Source of the DNA: Phorcus lineatus
Taxonomy: Eukaryota > Mollusca > Gastropoda > Trochida > Trochidae
Assembly: GCA_921293015.1 (NCBI GenBank)
Contig: OV121097.1
Span: 14,128,924 to 14,192,923 of the forward strand
DNA length: 64,000 bases
Reading direction: 5' to 3'
Shown here: in pieces, positions 1 to 12,602 of the stretch
Position numbering within the stretch: position 1 is the stretch's first letter
Layout of the letters: each line of letters starts with the position of its first letter
The notes under the pieces: model-generated
What the model was told of the DNA's origin: nothing
Databases searched by the model: none
The model's input: only the letters and a program-made list of their open reading frames with translations
Program-made: the position numbers and the translations under genes

Positions 1-1200
1 ATGGGACTTTGAATAATTGTTTGAGTAGTGTTGAATCGTTCGTACTCGATAACAGATGAAACCGAGTCTGAAAGTGAAGTAAATGAACATCAAATCAAAT
101 TTTCTTCGTAGATGTGAAAAGAATAGAACAAAATTATCTAAAAACATGTTTGACTGACACAATTCATTATAAAATATGAATATTATTAACATGTTTTAGT
201 ATCACCCGACCCATCTCAAGATGCGTCCCATCTTAAGATCGGGCGGATCCGCAGTTGGGATGATACATTATTACCCAAAAAACATACAGCAAATTTGGGT
301 ATCCTATTCTAAAAAGTTTCCAAGAAAAGTCCTTTTGAAGACACTGTCAAACCGAACACAGAATAAGGTAAAAAACTCCGATTCTTCTTTTCAAAATCCA
401 TCAAGTTATTGATAACCTGAAGACAGACACCAATTTTGAGTATTCTATCTTAAATAGTTTCTGAGAAAAATGTCTCCTGTGTAGATACCCTCGAAACGAT
501 TCCAAAAACACGGAACAAGCGAAATAACTTCCTATAGATTTATAGCGCGGTTCTTATTTTCCAACTTATCAAGGTATTGATACCATCGTAATAGGAGTTT
601 TCAAGTACAGACATTCCTTTTTATGACTGCGACCTCACGGGTGGGGAGTGTACTGTGTTATTCACGCAACGCAATTCGGTATAGGTTCTTGTTTTAGTAT
701 TATTTCGTGTTTTTACAAAACAAATAACGCGAACGTGAAACATTCGCCACAACGTAACTGTGAGACAGCTTTCTATGTTACACCGGGTCGGGAAATAGGT
801 TACCCGGCACACATGGTGAGTTTTAGCGTCTAATTTCAACCATGTATGGCAAACAGACTGAATGTGATCGCTTTTTATAATACTCCACTGAACAGGTAAT
901 GTAATTCCATCTGTTATTTATTCACGTGATAACATAAGATAGTTGTAATTACTGATGACATGTGTCTTCTGTCAATTCATAATTAATATGTGTTGTGAAT
1001 GAATCAATAACCGGAGACAGAATATATACATACTGGTAACCTGTTCTTATTAAATACTTTCCGCAAATATGATGTTGGAATGTTTTTCAATTTAAATTGA
1101 AGGTTCTTTGTTGACTTGACTAAATACTTAACACATCATCTATTCATAATTAAAATATGTTACGAATGAAAAGGTAGAGGTAGAATATATATATAGCTAA
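1..1200. other. AT-rich non-coding DNA
   Basis: I see no gene here. Short open frames have neither family signatures nor splice context. An imperfect hairpin lies near 203-245 (CCATCTCAAGATG pairs with CATCTTAAGATCGGG). A degenerate copy of the repeat described next begins near 1087. Confidence 0.6.
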
Positions 1201-1208
1201 CTTGTTTT

Positions 1209-1471
1209 GATTAAAATACACGCAGTTATTAGTATTATTCGAATATAAATTGAAGGTTCTTTGTTCACTTAACTAAATATATTACATCCCTATATGTTTG
1301 ACTCAAGGTAAGTGCGCAAATTTCAATGTTGGAAAGTTATTGATTAAAATACAAGCAGGGATGTTATTCGAATATAAATTGAAGGTTCTTTGTTCACTTA
1401 ACTAAATATATTACATCCCTATATGTTTGACTCAAGGTAAGTGCGCAAATTTCAATGTTGGAAAGTTATTC
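1209..1471. repeat. Tandem duplication, unit about 129 bp
   Basis: Two nearly identical copies lie head to tail. The block beginning GAATATAAATTGAAGG occurs at 1241 and again at 1370, and both copies run on to GTTGGAAAGTTATT. A weaker third relative lies upstream near 1087. No coding content is seen. Confidence 0.9.
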
Positions 1472-1680
1472 AAATTTAATTTGATATCTAAATACTTCAT
1501 ATTCCTGTCTGCTTGGGTCCACATACATATATACAGCTAATTACCCGAATACCTGAAACGAGCCCTAAAATTCTTAATTACCTATCCGCGTGAGTCATGG
1601 TATGCACCCGAATATAGAACCCTAAAATCTTGACAATTCTAGGCCTCACCTCTATTGTTCCACTCTGGGGTGTCTTTGTC

Positions 1681-2228
1681 ATGGAATGGAATGCTTCTAT
1701 TATAGAATGGAATGCTTCTATTATAGAATGGAATGCTTCTGTTATAGAATGGAATGCTTCTGTTATAGAATGGAATGCTTCTGTTATAGAATGGAATGCT
1801 TCTGTTATAGAATGGAAACTTTTATTATAGAATGGAATGCTTCTGTTATAGAATGGAATGCTTCTGTTATAGAATGGAATGCTTTTGTTATAGAATGGAA
1901 TGCTTCTGTTATAGAATGGGATGCTTCTGTTATAGAATGGGATGCTTCTGTTATAGAATGGAATGCTTCTGTTATAGAATGGAATGCTTTTATTATAGAA
2001 TGGAATGCTTCTGTTATAGAATGGACTGCTTTTGTTAAAGAATGGAATGCTTCTGTTATAGAATGGAATGCTTCTGTTATAGAATGGAATGCTTCTGTTA
2101 TAGAATGGAATGCTTTTGTTATAGAATGGAATGCTTCTGTTATAGAATGGAATGCTTTTGTTATAGAATGGAATGCTTCTGTTATAGAATGGAATGCTTC
2201 TGTTATAGAATGGAATGCTTATAGAATG
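1681..2228. repeat. 21-bp minisatellite, about 26 copies
   Basis: The unit is close to GAATGGAATGCTTCTGTTATA and is repeated with few substitutions. The period is 7 codons, so long open frames appear in two registers (NASVIEW and ECFCYRM). A one-base deletion near 1815 shifts the frame, and there is no splice context, so I treat it as a non-coding satellite. It runs almost straight into a (TA)n tract. Confidence 0.95.
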
Positions 2229-2262
2229 AAAAGTCTTTGCTATAAAACGGAATGTCTTTATA

Positions 2263-2279
2263 TATATATATGAATGAAT

Positions 2280-2338
<59 letters not shown>
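2263..2338. repeat. (TA)n microsatellite
   Basis: Long uninterrupted TA dinucleotide run directly after the 21-bp minisatellite. Confidence 0.97.
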
Positions 2339-2340
<2 letters not shown>

Positions 2341-2817
2341 CAATCCCAACTTGGGATGTTTATAATATCCTTATTCTAATGTTGAATTTAGTAATAACAT
2401 GATAACATGTATCATTTAGATAAGCGCTTCAAGGACATCGAAAGATATTTTGATTTTATGTTGATTTTCATGACTTATTGGCTATATATATCTCTCATCG
2501 CCAGTCTTTCATCATAGCCCAATACGATTTCAAAAGTAATTCTTAAACAAAGTCTTATTATTTTATCATTTCATTATATTCTTAAATATTTTTAATTATG
2601 AAAGCATGTTAAGCAAATAAAAAAAGAATTTATATTCAATATAATTCACAAACACTAACCTATAAGTGGTGTTCCGTCAATGCTTATAAGATGTCCAGTA
2701 AATAAATCCAGTTATGTCTCCTCATATTATCCGATCGAACCTGATCTGATCAGTGTCGTGATGCAAATGGCAAACATACCTGCTTGGTAGTTCAGAGATG
2801 GGTGTGGGTTGGGTGGA

Positions 2818-2843
2818 GGGGGGGGGGGGGGGGGGGGGGGGGG
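2818..2843 (+). repeat. Poly-G tract
   Basis: A run of about 26 G on the plus strand, preceded by G-rich sequence (GGGTGTGGGTTGGGTGG). It could form a G-quadruplex. The exact length in an assembly is unreliable. Confidence 0.9.
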
Positions 2844-5800
2844 ATGTCCGAAAGAAGGTATTTTGGTAAACATCCGGTTCGGTTATGACACTAATACCTG
2901 TGTGTCACCTTCCAATTAGTGACAAGAATGGGTACCAATTGTACGTGAGCATGCTTGTAACACTACAAAGGTACACGCCGAGCGTTTGTTGTTTTAGTCA
3001 ATGACCATTATTCATTTTTATCAAGGCATTTGCCCCTATCGGCAATATCTCTGATAGGTGGAAGCAGACGTGATCAAACCCTAACCAAAAACAACAACAA
3101 ATGTTATGTATAGTGTTATTGTATTGATATTCGATGAAAGTTGTTTTGCCACACTAAATATATTCAAAATATTTTTTTCATTAACAGACCGATTATCATG
3201 TCAAGTAACCAAAATGAAATCTAACATCATCCATTGATTAATTATGGGGAAATAGCACGCTTTTCAATAGATTTTTAAAAAAATTGATAACTTAGTTTCC
3301 AAGATTTGCAAAAGAACATTTTGGTTTAAACATATTCTTTTCATTTCTGTAAAAGGAAATTAGATTTGGAGGCAAGCTGGAAGCTTATATTAATGCCGCT
3401 CCAATAAAAATTATATTTTGAAACCATCCAACATACAACACAAAGTCAAACAAATACGATGTACAGTTGCAGCACAATACGTTAAGATATTCAATATTGC
3501 AAAGGTGATTTCTTTATGCTAATTTAGAAATGCAAATTTTCAACTCATTTCTTATCAATACTACAAGAAGATTATAAACGAGTTTGTTCACTGAAAAACT
3601 TTGTTTACCTTCACTAGATTTTTTGACACAAACCCTTGTTGAGAAAAAATATTCTACTGTTTTCTACATAGCCCGAGGGTAACATATGATTTTGATCAGT
3701 ATTAAAAGGTTGCTTTTTTATATGTACAAGCGTCTATCTAGGCTTGTTAGAAGCGTTGAATTGAGAGAATTGTTGTGTGTTCTTACTACTAATACGTTAA
3801 TCAACTGATCCGTACATAAGTCAAATAAGATGAGTAGGTGAGGGGGAAGAATTACATTTCAGTGTAATATTGTTATTTTACAGCTGAAAGTTTACTTAAC
3901 TAATCGTTTTGTTATCTTTATATATGCTACTCAACATGTCCCCCCGAAAAAAGGCATTAGGTTTGTAAATACACATCAATGAAGTTTTATTGATATTCTA
4001 AGACTTATCGAGTTATTTTGTGCTGACATACATCTACTAGCGTAATATCCTCAGAGGACTAAGTGATTCATATTGTTGTTTGTTTTTTTGTTTTTTTTTA
4101 TTATTCCATTTCATATCATACATTTTACATGAAAAGGCAATGTACATATCATTGAGCTTTTTTAGCTCTTACTGAATCAGGAGTACAAAAAAACTTCATG
4201 TTCATCACAGAAAATGTTTTGATAATGTTGATACATATAATTGTATTGTGATTCATATTGTTATTGCTTATACAAATCTGATATAGAAACTGTCATTTCT
4301 TATACAAATTTGATATTGAAACTGTCATTGCTTATTGTAAAATATTGTATTTCATTGTATGAAATATGCAATATGTGTAATCATATAATGGTTAGTAAGT
4401 ATATTTCTATGATTTAAACGGTATTTTATTTCAATAAAACATGTGTTACACGAAATTCAGAATTTATATACAAAAAGAAAAAAGGATTAGCAAACAGGCA
4501 GCAAATGCTTATATAAATTCTTTTCATGAACCAAACATAAAACTATTTAGATATCAAGTACATTGGTGGAAATATACATTTGCAATTATTCTTACTAAAC
4601 TCAAATTTATATTATGCTTTGTCTACCTTACATTTTTTGTACAAATTTTAGGAAAGAGCTTAAAAAAATCGATTGGTATCGTTAATGAAATGATAAATAT
4701 ATATTATTAGGAAATCGTTAACACTCTGTGACAAAGATTTGTCGCCGTTAAGATAGATTTTAGTATATTGTTATGAGTTACGAGGGAATATTCAAACCCA
4801 AAGGTTGGCACTATTTGAAAATATCTTAAATGTTGGGGAACCAGACTTCGATAATAGGAACTTTTAATTATTTTTACATTTGATACAATCAACAAAGTCG
4901 CCAAGTAGATAAACAAGATAGTACTTTGTTAAAACAACATGGGGTTTTGGTGTCTCCATATATTGTTTTAGCCTAACAGTTCCTACGGTGGGCAAATTGG
5001 TGTCAAATCTGAAGTGTCGGTTTGTACATATGGTGTAAAATTTGTTTAATGTCATGTCTACCAATACTAAAATAACAGTGTAGTTTCGATATGATGAAAA
5101 ACAAAAAAGTATACCACAAATCTATGAAAACTTGACTCTGACAAAAACATTTTCATACTCAGCCTTAAGTGAATTGATTATTTTTCAGTTAATGCAATCT
5201 CTTACCTATTAAGATATTTCCTATCCGTTATTAGTACAATCATCCTCAGTTCAGTGATTCGCGCAGTAACTATCCATGGACATAACACCTAAAAGCAACG
5301 CAGGGCAGGCACGTGAATGTGCGATATGCACGGACGTACTACCGATGTGACACTTTGTGCTACCTGTGTAATTTTCTTCAAGATGAGAAAGCTTTTTCTT
5401 ATAGCTGAACTGCTTTCTGCCTGGTTTAAATTGCACAACCTTTTGTTTAAATTGTTTCTCCCGTGGGGTTTATTGCCTTTGCGTGAAGACCACGCGTACG
5501 TATGTTGGAAGACTTTTCACTTCCAATGAGCTTTAGAGCTCCCTTCTTTCTTTTAATATTTTATGTTTCTGTTTTGTTCGAAGCATCTCTTAAGGTAGGA
5601 TGCTTCTATCGGTACAAACTGTTTTTCTTTTTTTATTTGACAACAGAAATGTTTCATTTACTCATCTCATGTACCATGTGCGGAAGTTCTTTACTTCTAA
5701 ACAACAGGCTTTGACATTTGTGGTTAGTTTTCACACCAAATATAAATGCCACTATAATCTTGATGTAATTAGACGATCATTAGTGCGAAAATCGCTAAAT
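2844..5800. other. Non-coding DNA, nothing recognisable
   Basis: AT-rich sequence with scattered stops in all frames. The 89-codon open frame at 4441 has no recognisable family or compositional support. The last few hundred bases (from about 5230) are richer in GC and may be the 5' UTR of the LINE that follows; its true 5' end is not visible. Confidence 0.5.
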
Positions 5801-5822
5801 CTAAAGATTTCGAAAACGAAAG

Positions 5823-6802
5823 ATGACAGATAATCTCAAAATCGTTAGCCAAAACTGCAGGGGCTTGAAAAATATTATCAAGCGCAAAAAGGTATTTCGG
5901 CTGCTTCGTAAGAAAAAAGCAAATATTTATTGTCTACAAGATGTACATTTTGAATATAAAGATATACAACTGATAAAACAACAATGGGGATATAGCGAAT
6001 GTTACTTCAGTTGTTTCAAAGAAAATGCCCGAGGTACAGCTGTTCTCTTTAACAACAACTTTGACTTTAAAGTTTTAAAGCATAAGCATGATAAAGGTGG
6101 AAGTATGTGGCCTTAAAACTCCTCATAAACGAAATAACGTATTCAATCATTACTGGTTATGCACCAAATACCGATAGTCCAGCTTTCTTCGAACATATTA
6201 TGGGGATAGTACAAGATTTCGATAGTGATAAAATATCCATTTGTGCAGATTGGAACATAGTACAAAACCAACATTTAGATACGTATAATTACAAGAAAAT
6301 AAATAATCCAAAGGCTAGAGATAAGGTACTTAAATTAATGGATACTTTTGATCGTAAAGATCCATGGCGTGAACAAAATTATGACACAAAACGATATACC
6401 TGGCGGCAACCCACACCTCTAAAACAAGCGAGACTTGACTTTTTCCTCATATCACATGATATGATACCATCAGTTAAGAATTGTGATATCAAACCAAGTA
6501 TTGAATCTGATCATTCTATAATAGAATTAACATTAACGTATGCCGAAATTTCGAGTGGCAAGGGATTCTGGAAGTTTAATAATTCATTGCTACGTGATAA
6601 AGAATATGTAGATATAGTAAAAGATACAATTAAATCAACCCTTAATCAGTATAAAGTAGATACAAACACGTACTCTATTGATGATCAGTTACTATGGGAA
6701 ACACTACTTTTATTGATAAGAGGTAAAACAATTTACTACACATCAACTAAAAAAAAGAAAAATATTGCGAAGGAAAAGAACTACCACACTAAACTAAACT
6801 AA
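5823..6802 (+). pseudogene. LINE AP-endonuclease domain, frameshifted
   Basis: The domain nicks target DNA to prime reverse transcription. It opens with SQNCRGL (the conserved Asn), then CLQDVHF where the family usually has LQE(T/V)H, and continues in a second frame with TGYAPN, ADWN (usually GDWN or GDFN), ARLDFFLIS and ESDHSII with the catalytic His. A frameshift at about 6105 splits it and a stop closes the second part at 6800. The Glu-to-Asp and Gly-to-Ala changes may be decay or lineage variation. The frame goes on past 6802 with the linker GMLIRSNAKWMEEGEKPTKY. Confidence 0.88.
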
Positions 6803-7569
6803 GCTAAACCTTTAGAAAAAGAGGAGTTTTTGAATAAAATTAATGAAGTGCGAATCAATCTAGATGAAATTAACAACAGTAAGATACAGGGAATGCTAAT
6901 ACGATCGAACGCAAAATGGATGGAGGAGGGAGAGAAACCCACTAAATACTTTTTCAATCTAGAGGCGAGACACTTTCTGAACAAGGCTATATAGGAGATA
7001 GAAAAGAATGATGGCACAATTATAACCGATATTGCAGATATAATGAATGAAACCAAATATTTCTATAAAAAAACTATACTCAAAACAGGATTCATCATCA
7101 ATTAACCTTCAAGAGTATTTTTCAGACATAGACATTGCCAAGCTTTCCTATGAAGATGCATTTAACCTTGAAGGGGAGTTAAGTATGAATGAATTAACAC
7201 AAGCGTTAAAACAAATGAAAAAACGACAAAAGTCCGGGACCTGGCTTCTTTACTACAGAATTCATTAAATTCTTTTGGAAAGATCTAGGCACTTTTCTTT
7301 GTAATTCACTTATGAACGGTTATAGAAACGGTACCTTATCCACTTCACAAAAACAAGGAATTATTACCTGTATTCCTAAGGGAAACAAGCCCAAAAAACA
7401 TCTAAAAAATTGGCGTCTAATTTCTTTATTAAATACTGGCTATAAATTAGGTTCTTCTGTTATAGCAAACAGAATAAAAAGTGTACTACCAAAAATAATT
7501 AATGAAGATCAAAAAGGCTTTATTACAGGAAGGTACATTGGTGAAGTTACTAGAACCATTTATGATATA
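6803..7569 (+). pseudogene. LINE linker and N-terminal reverse transcriptase
   Basis: This continues the same LINE. 6803-6993 gives EEGEKPTKYFFNLE, with a stop at 6993-6995. 7080-7240 gives MNELTQALKQMKKRQKSG, after which a frameshift near 7240 moves to the frame of FFTTEFIKFFWKDLGTFL. From 7312 the fingers and palm follow: GIITCIPKGNKP, LKNWRLISLLN, and QKGFITGRYIGE. The reading ends at TIYDI, exactly where the MITE is inserted. Residue order and spacing match L1-type reverse transcriptases. Confidence 0.88.
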
Positions 7570-8446
7570 CATAAGGAAAAAAGTTAAGCACCCCCAAGTT
7601 TTTCACCAGTAAGTTTTGTCTGAGAAATAAAGAGGACCACATTGCAGTAAAAGTAATTGTATGATATGATAGAATCATAATTTTGCAATTTAAGAACGTA
7701 ATTTAATTAAAATTTCATTTCGGATATTTTGAATAATTGCAGTTATAGAAATTGGTAATTTTGAGATCAAAAGGTGAATATGTTCAGAAATTGTTTTAAT
7801 GTGTATTATTCCATTATTCCTATTCCACTGATCAAACTTTATTATGGATCTCTTAAGCAAAAGTCACTAGTTACAGTAGTATGGACCTCCAAAATATCAT
7901 GTTTTGGAAAATGACCCTTTCATAAAAAGGGACTAAATGGGGCAGTCTTAACCGTAACAACGACTATAAAGCAAAAAGAAGTATAGGGTTACTGAGTCAA
8001 AGTGAAAGAAGACCACCTTTATTCCGAAATCGTCTGGTTATGGCCATTTTCTAAAAATTATCGAAAATTCTTATCAAATTTTAAAACCCAATTATCTCCT
8101 TATTGTGAAGGATACGTGTTTTTTTAAAGTGTAAATTTGTACCCTATAACAAAAATTAACAAAATTGTTGTTCATGACAACTAACATCAGAATCCATCGC
8201 ATACTTTTGACAAACGGACGATAGTTATTTTGGGTGAAAAATCCGTACCATTACGTTTTTTATCTTAAGTTCTCAAAATGTCATCATGTATGATGATTTT
8301 AAAGATACAAAGTCACGAAAAACTTTAGTTTCTATGTCAAGGGGATCCAATTAGTCATATTGTCGTGTTTTTCTCCACAGATGCATTTTGCAATTTTGAA
8401 AAAAGGGGGGGGGGGGGGGGGGGAGGCTTAACTTTGTTCTCTATGT
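7570..8446. mobile_element. MITE inserted in LINE reverse transcriptase
   Basis: Terminal inverted repeats of about 30 bp: the left end starts CATAAGGAAAAAAGTTAAGC and the right end, reverse-complemented, reads ACATAGAGAACAAAGTTAAGC, each followed by a C-run. The right repeat carries a 19-base G-run (8405-8423) where the left has five C. The flanking ATATA (7565-7569 and 8447-8451) is a plausible 5-bp target duplication. Removing the element and one ATATA puts TIYDI and MEYTE back in one frame, as expected for an L1-type protein. There is no transposase open frame, so it is non-autonomous. Superfamily is unassigned because the AT-rich boundary leaves the duplication length uncertain. Confidence 0.85.
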
Positions 8447-8451
8447 ATATA

Positions 8452-9232
8452 ATGGAATACACGGAAACTTTCCAAATTTCAGGTGTGCTTATTCTAATTG
8501 ACTTTGAGAAGGCATTTGATTCAATAAACAGAAACTACTTGCTAAACGTTATGAGTTTTTTTGGCTTTGGTCCTAGCATATGTCACTGGATAAATACGTT
8601 ATATGACGATATCGAAACATGAATCATAATAAATGGCCATATCACGTCCCCATTTAAAGTAGAAAGAGGCTGCCGCCAAGGTGATCCTGTTGCTCCGTAT
8701 CTTTTCTTACTTGCTGTAGAAGTTCTAAGTATAATGCTGCGTAATGACCAAAATATTAAAGGATTAACTATTGGATCCATTGAGTACCTGGTATCTCAGT
8801 TTTCCGATGATACTACCTTAACATATTGCATTAGACGGGAGTGAAAAATGCCACTATGCAGTATTGGGCACTTTGAAGTTTTTTGCACGTTTTCTTTGTT
8901 TAAAGATAAACGCAGAGAAAACAAAATTAATATGGATAGGTTTCAAAAAGAGATGTAGGTACATACTGTGTAATGAGTGGAACCTGGATTGGTCACAGAC
9001 CGAATTTACTTTGCTGGGTATAAGATTTGATGTAGATTTGGAAAACATTGTCGAGATAAACTATGAAGAAAAGTTCAACTCCATTTATAAGCATATGAGA
9101 CTATGGTCTACTCGAATATTAACACCTTATGGAAAAAATACTCTGGTAAAATCTCTCTTTATTTCCAAATTGAATCATCTTTTCTCTGTATTACCAGATC
9201 CTTCAAAAGAATGTATTGATAGATTTTTTTAA
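8452..9232 (+). pseudogene. LINE reverse transcriptase, catalytic part
   Basis: After the MITE the reverse transcriptase resumes with MEYTETFQISG and motif A, LIDFEKAFDS, intact. A stop at 8620 interrupts it, then ERGCRQGDPVAPYLFLLAVE (motif B region) and FSDDTTL follow, the last being the YADD-box equivalent with both Asp kept. A frameshift near 8845 moves into KINAEKTKLIWIGF and LLGIRFD, then LTPYGKNTLVKSLFISKLNH. The catalytic residues survive, but at least three breaks make it a pseudogene. Confidence 0.9.
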
Positions 9233-10453
9233 AAATGTTTCAAATTTATATGGCAGAATAAACCAGATAAATGATGCTTAAGCTTGAACATGGAGGTATA
9301 ATGGAGAAATAATAACATCGCAGAAGCTGAGGTGGATCAATAGACTAAATTGTAGAAATAACAAATGGGGTTATCTGTTCATCAAACGGATAATGAATGA
9401 TACTATGCTCTGACTATCTGATTAAAATTTTATTAAGAAAAACATTATACCAACTCTAACGAACGTTTTTTGGAAAGATGTACTTAATGCCTGGTCGAAA
9501 TATTTATCAAAAGTAAAAGAAAATAATTAGAACTGAAGATGATTTCAGAGCTCAGTCAGTTTGGAACAATGACGATCTGAAAATAGCAAACAAAACTGTT
9601 TTTTTACAGCTCTTGGTACAAGATGGGGGTTATTTTAATAAATGATTTTATTGGCGAAGCTGGTAATATATTCAGCCTCGACGAATTCAATAACAAATAT
9701 TCACTTAATGTAAACTTTTTAACTTATGAAGGTATAAGGAGAGCTATTACGGCATACGCCCGGCGACTTGATATTCGAAAATTTACAAAAACAGAGCTTC
9801 AACCTATATACCCATTTAACATAAGGTACATTAACAATTATTTATTGAGCAAAACTGTATATACTACATTATTTAACTCCACCTTTGTGTACCTACCCTG
9901 CTACTCAAAATGGGAAAGGATTTTAAATTGTCAACTCACTGAATCGGAATGGAAAATATTTAACATAATTGGCAACAAATGCACCCCCTGCACAGCCCTT
10001 AAATGGCATCAGTACAAGATCATTCATAACATTCTTCCTACAGAACAATTTTGACACAAGTTGGGCTATATAGATTCACCCCTTTGCTCATTCTGCAGAA
10101 GTGAGGTAGAAACATGAGATCATCTGTTTTGGAAATGTGATACTATATTAAACTTGTGGAAAGAGTTAGAAGCATGGTTGCATTCTGTACAGATTCCTAT
10201 TAATCTAACTATTGAAAAGGTGATATTAGGCATCAAAGGTAAAAATGATAATCCCATAAATGCCATAATCTTACTGACCAAACAAATAATATTCCGAAGC
10301 AGCAACAAAGGTTTTACCCCATCAACTACTTATATCAAAAATGAAATAATCAAATATTATAATATCACAAAATGTATCTACCTATCTAACCAAAATGAAG
10401 AGAAATTCATACAATTCTGGTCAACGCTCCAACTACTTTTTCGAAACTTGTAA
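9233..10453 (+). pseudogene. LINE C-terminal region with zinc knuckle
   Basis: This region carries KCFKFIWQNKPDK just past 9233, then a degraded stretch, and an open frame from 9623 with KWHQYKIIHNILPT. A CCHC-type knuckle follows at about 10080-10140: CSFCRSEVET, then DHLFWKC, interrupted by one stop. It ends with FIQFWSTLQLLFRNL at 10453. Such a knuckle closes L1/Tx1-type second open frames and probably binds nucleic acid. Confidence 0.85.
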
Positions 10454-10788
10454 TCTAAGAGGTTTTTGTTGGATTTTTTTCTTTCTTGTTTTGTTGTTTT
10501 TGATTTTTTTTATTAAGGGACTCGATTCTAATGTGAATAAGTGGCTAACTCCTGTGGATTCATTTCCCAACAGTGGTATGTGTCTACACTATTCTTGGTT
10601 TTCATATACATGTATAGTATTTAATTAGTCCTAGTTATAGCTTGATTAGATTTATGTATTAATGAACATATACTATGCATGCCGAGTTTATGTATGAGAA
10701 TCAGTTTAAACAATGTACTGATATCAAGCATTTTATGTATATCATGCCTGTACCAAAAATATGGTAATAAAAAAAAAAAAAAAAAACC
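10454..10788 (+). other. LINE 3' UTR and poly-A tail
   Basis: T-rich and AT-rich sequence leads to ATGGTAATAA followed by about 17 A, the expected poly-A end of an L1-like element. Host DNA resumes with CCCCATTAATTTTCTG. Confidence 0.75.
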
Positions 10789-12600
10789 CCATTAATTTTC
10801 TGATTTTAACTAATTAAATTGATAATACCAATAAATATACTTAATAGATTTAAAATCTATACTTTTATTTAAGCTAATTGGTGAAAAATTATGTAAAAAT
10901 TAATCATTTTTCTCTCCTGTTGTCGCAGCCCTGCTCAGTGTGTCTAATGTCTAACTTTTGATTTTTGCTTTGCCAGAGAAGGCTGTGGGATTTTCTCTAT
11001 AAGATCACATTAACCTGGTTACTTAAATCCGGTGGATACATTAAAACAAACAGCTTGTCCCTTCAAACATATGAATTTTTAGCATAATTTAAATTTATAT
11101 AAATATGGTAGAAAGAGGATTGAAGATGTGAAGGGCTGATACAGCACAACAAACCAATATCGACCCAAAATGACAATGGTAAACGTTGTTGATCAGGATT
11201 TCTTAGCAACCATGTAATTTCGAGTCCCTTGCTGAGTAAATAGAGTCTATGAAGCTTTTTTTGCTCGATTTTGATATGATTTATTGATAAGTCATATCAA
11301 TAGTGGGAGATTAGAATATGTTATCAATCAATGTTTATATAGAAGGTATAAATAGGGGTTTTGGGTCAGTAGAAGTTATTTCAACATTACTAATACAGAG
11401 CAGAGAAAACAGCAGAGCATTTTTTGTGTAATAGTTAATGAAGAAATATTTTTTGGTTCCGTTGGTTCAAAACCTCTATTCATAACTACTGTAGGGTAAT
11501 GAAAATACCACGCTCAAATGGGAATGTCCATGAAGCAACTTACAATCCCAAGAGAAAAAACCCCGGCCCATGAAAAGTTCCTAATATGACATTTGTAGGA
11601 CAATTTAATTCCATATTACAGAATGACAATTATTTTGTCTTACCCTAATGGTCAAATGGTTCTTTTCATCTGGCATTCGATATGTGTTATAGAAATAGAC
11701 AAAAAAGCACTGGCGAAAACTTCTCTTTCAAATTTCCTACTGTGAGGAATATCGGCAATAAGGGAAATTTATCAGTTGATAATTACTTATTATAAGGAAT
11801 AACTATCAGATACAGATAATGCACAGATAATCGCGATATTATGAACAATTAGTACTAAGACATTCTACCGTGTAAGTTTTCATAGTGGAAAATATATATG
11901 TATTATAGGTATTAACATATGTCCCCAAAAAAAACGATTTCAATGCAATTTTGCAATAAATCCGCATTAACTACGATACCGAAAATACTATATGATATAC
12001 ATTTTAATACCACCTTCTCGACTTAAACAGGCTGCCGCATAGATATAGTTTATATTTTATTGTGTATATATAATCTGTGAAGATACAGATTAACCTTGAT
12101 GATGAATATTTCACCACGGTCGTCCTTTAGCGACTATCCTTGGAAATAAGATAGGCAGTCGTCAAAATTCTTTCAAAAATAATCATTCAACAAAACTGGC
12201 ATTTTGTGAATATTTAAACAATTATTCAAAGAAATGACCCTCATAACTTTGTGTCATATACGAATATGCAAAACTTTACAAGATGTATACCTACTGGTTC
12301 GGTTTTGACATAGACATGCATGGTGAATAATTAAGTCTCATCACCAACATCATTTTATGGTAGTTTCATTATCCACTGTTCAAGATGATACGGGCGCATT
12401 TTGGCTTTTCATGTAGTGTAATCATGTCCTCAATATACAAGGGGCTTATGTGCCATTAACTAAATAGAACATCGTCATAAAAAACTTAATATTATTCTAT
12501 GTTTGGACAAAATCTTTAAGAGAGTCCGGGTGAAGGTAAAGCATTTTTACGTTTAAATATAGATCACACAAGCTGACACATAATCGATTAGATGTCGTTA
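10789..12600. other. Non-coding DNA with one promoter-like block
   Basis: No gene is recognised. The one structured stretch is near 11340-11480: a good TATA box (TATAAATAGGGG), an initiator-like TCAACATT about 34 bp downstream, then purine-rich CAGAGCAGAGAAAACAGCAG. This layout fits a solo LTR or a host promoter. Confidence 0.4.
11347..11385 (+). promoter_or_regulatory. TATA box with initiator-like site
   Basis: TATAAATAGGGG at 11347 with a possible initiator (TCA of TTTCAACATT) near 11380. No open frame follows closely, so a solo LTR or an untranslated first exon are both possible. Weak, sequence-only evidence. Confidence 0.25.
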
Positions 12601-12602
12601 AA

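Larger units (their letters stand above)
5823..10788 (+). mobile_element. L1/Tx1-like LINE, decayed, nested MITE
   Basis: A non-LTR retrotransposon reads left to right: AP-type endonuclease, reverse transcriptase, C-terminal zinc knuckle, 3' UTR, and a poly-A tail at about 10768-10786. Phrases such as GFWKFNNSLL, EEGEKPTKYFFNLE and LNWRLISLL-like NWRLISLLN are typical of the L1/Tx1 branch. The element carries several frameshifts and stops, so it is inactive. An 877-bp MITE sits inside the reverse transcriptase. No target-site duplication was identified. Confidence 0.92.

Noticed and set aside
1686-2273. A 195-codon open frame of Cys/Met/Trp-rich repeats
   Set aside because: It is the 21-bp minisatellite read through; the array changes frame at a one-base deletion and several registers are open.
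4441-4710. An 89-codon open frame with a hydrophobic stretch
   Set aside because: No family match that I recognise, AT-rich composition like the surroundings, and no splice or promoter context.
7610-8483. A spliceosomal intron in the LINE (GTAAGT ... TTTCAG)
   Set aside because: The inverted ends and flanking ATATA explain the interruption better, and the presumed splice would leave a stop in the joined frame.
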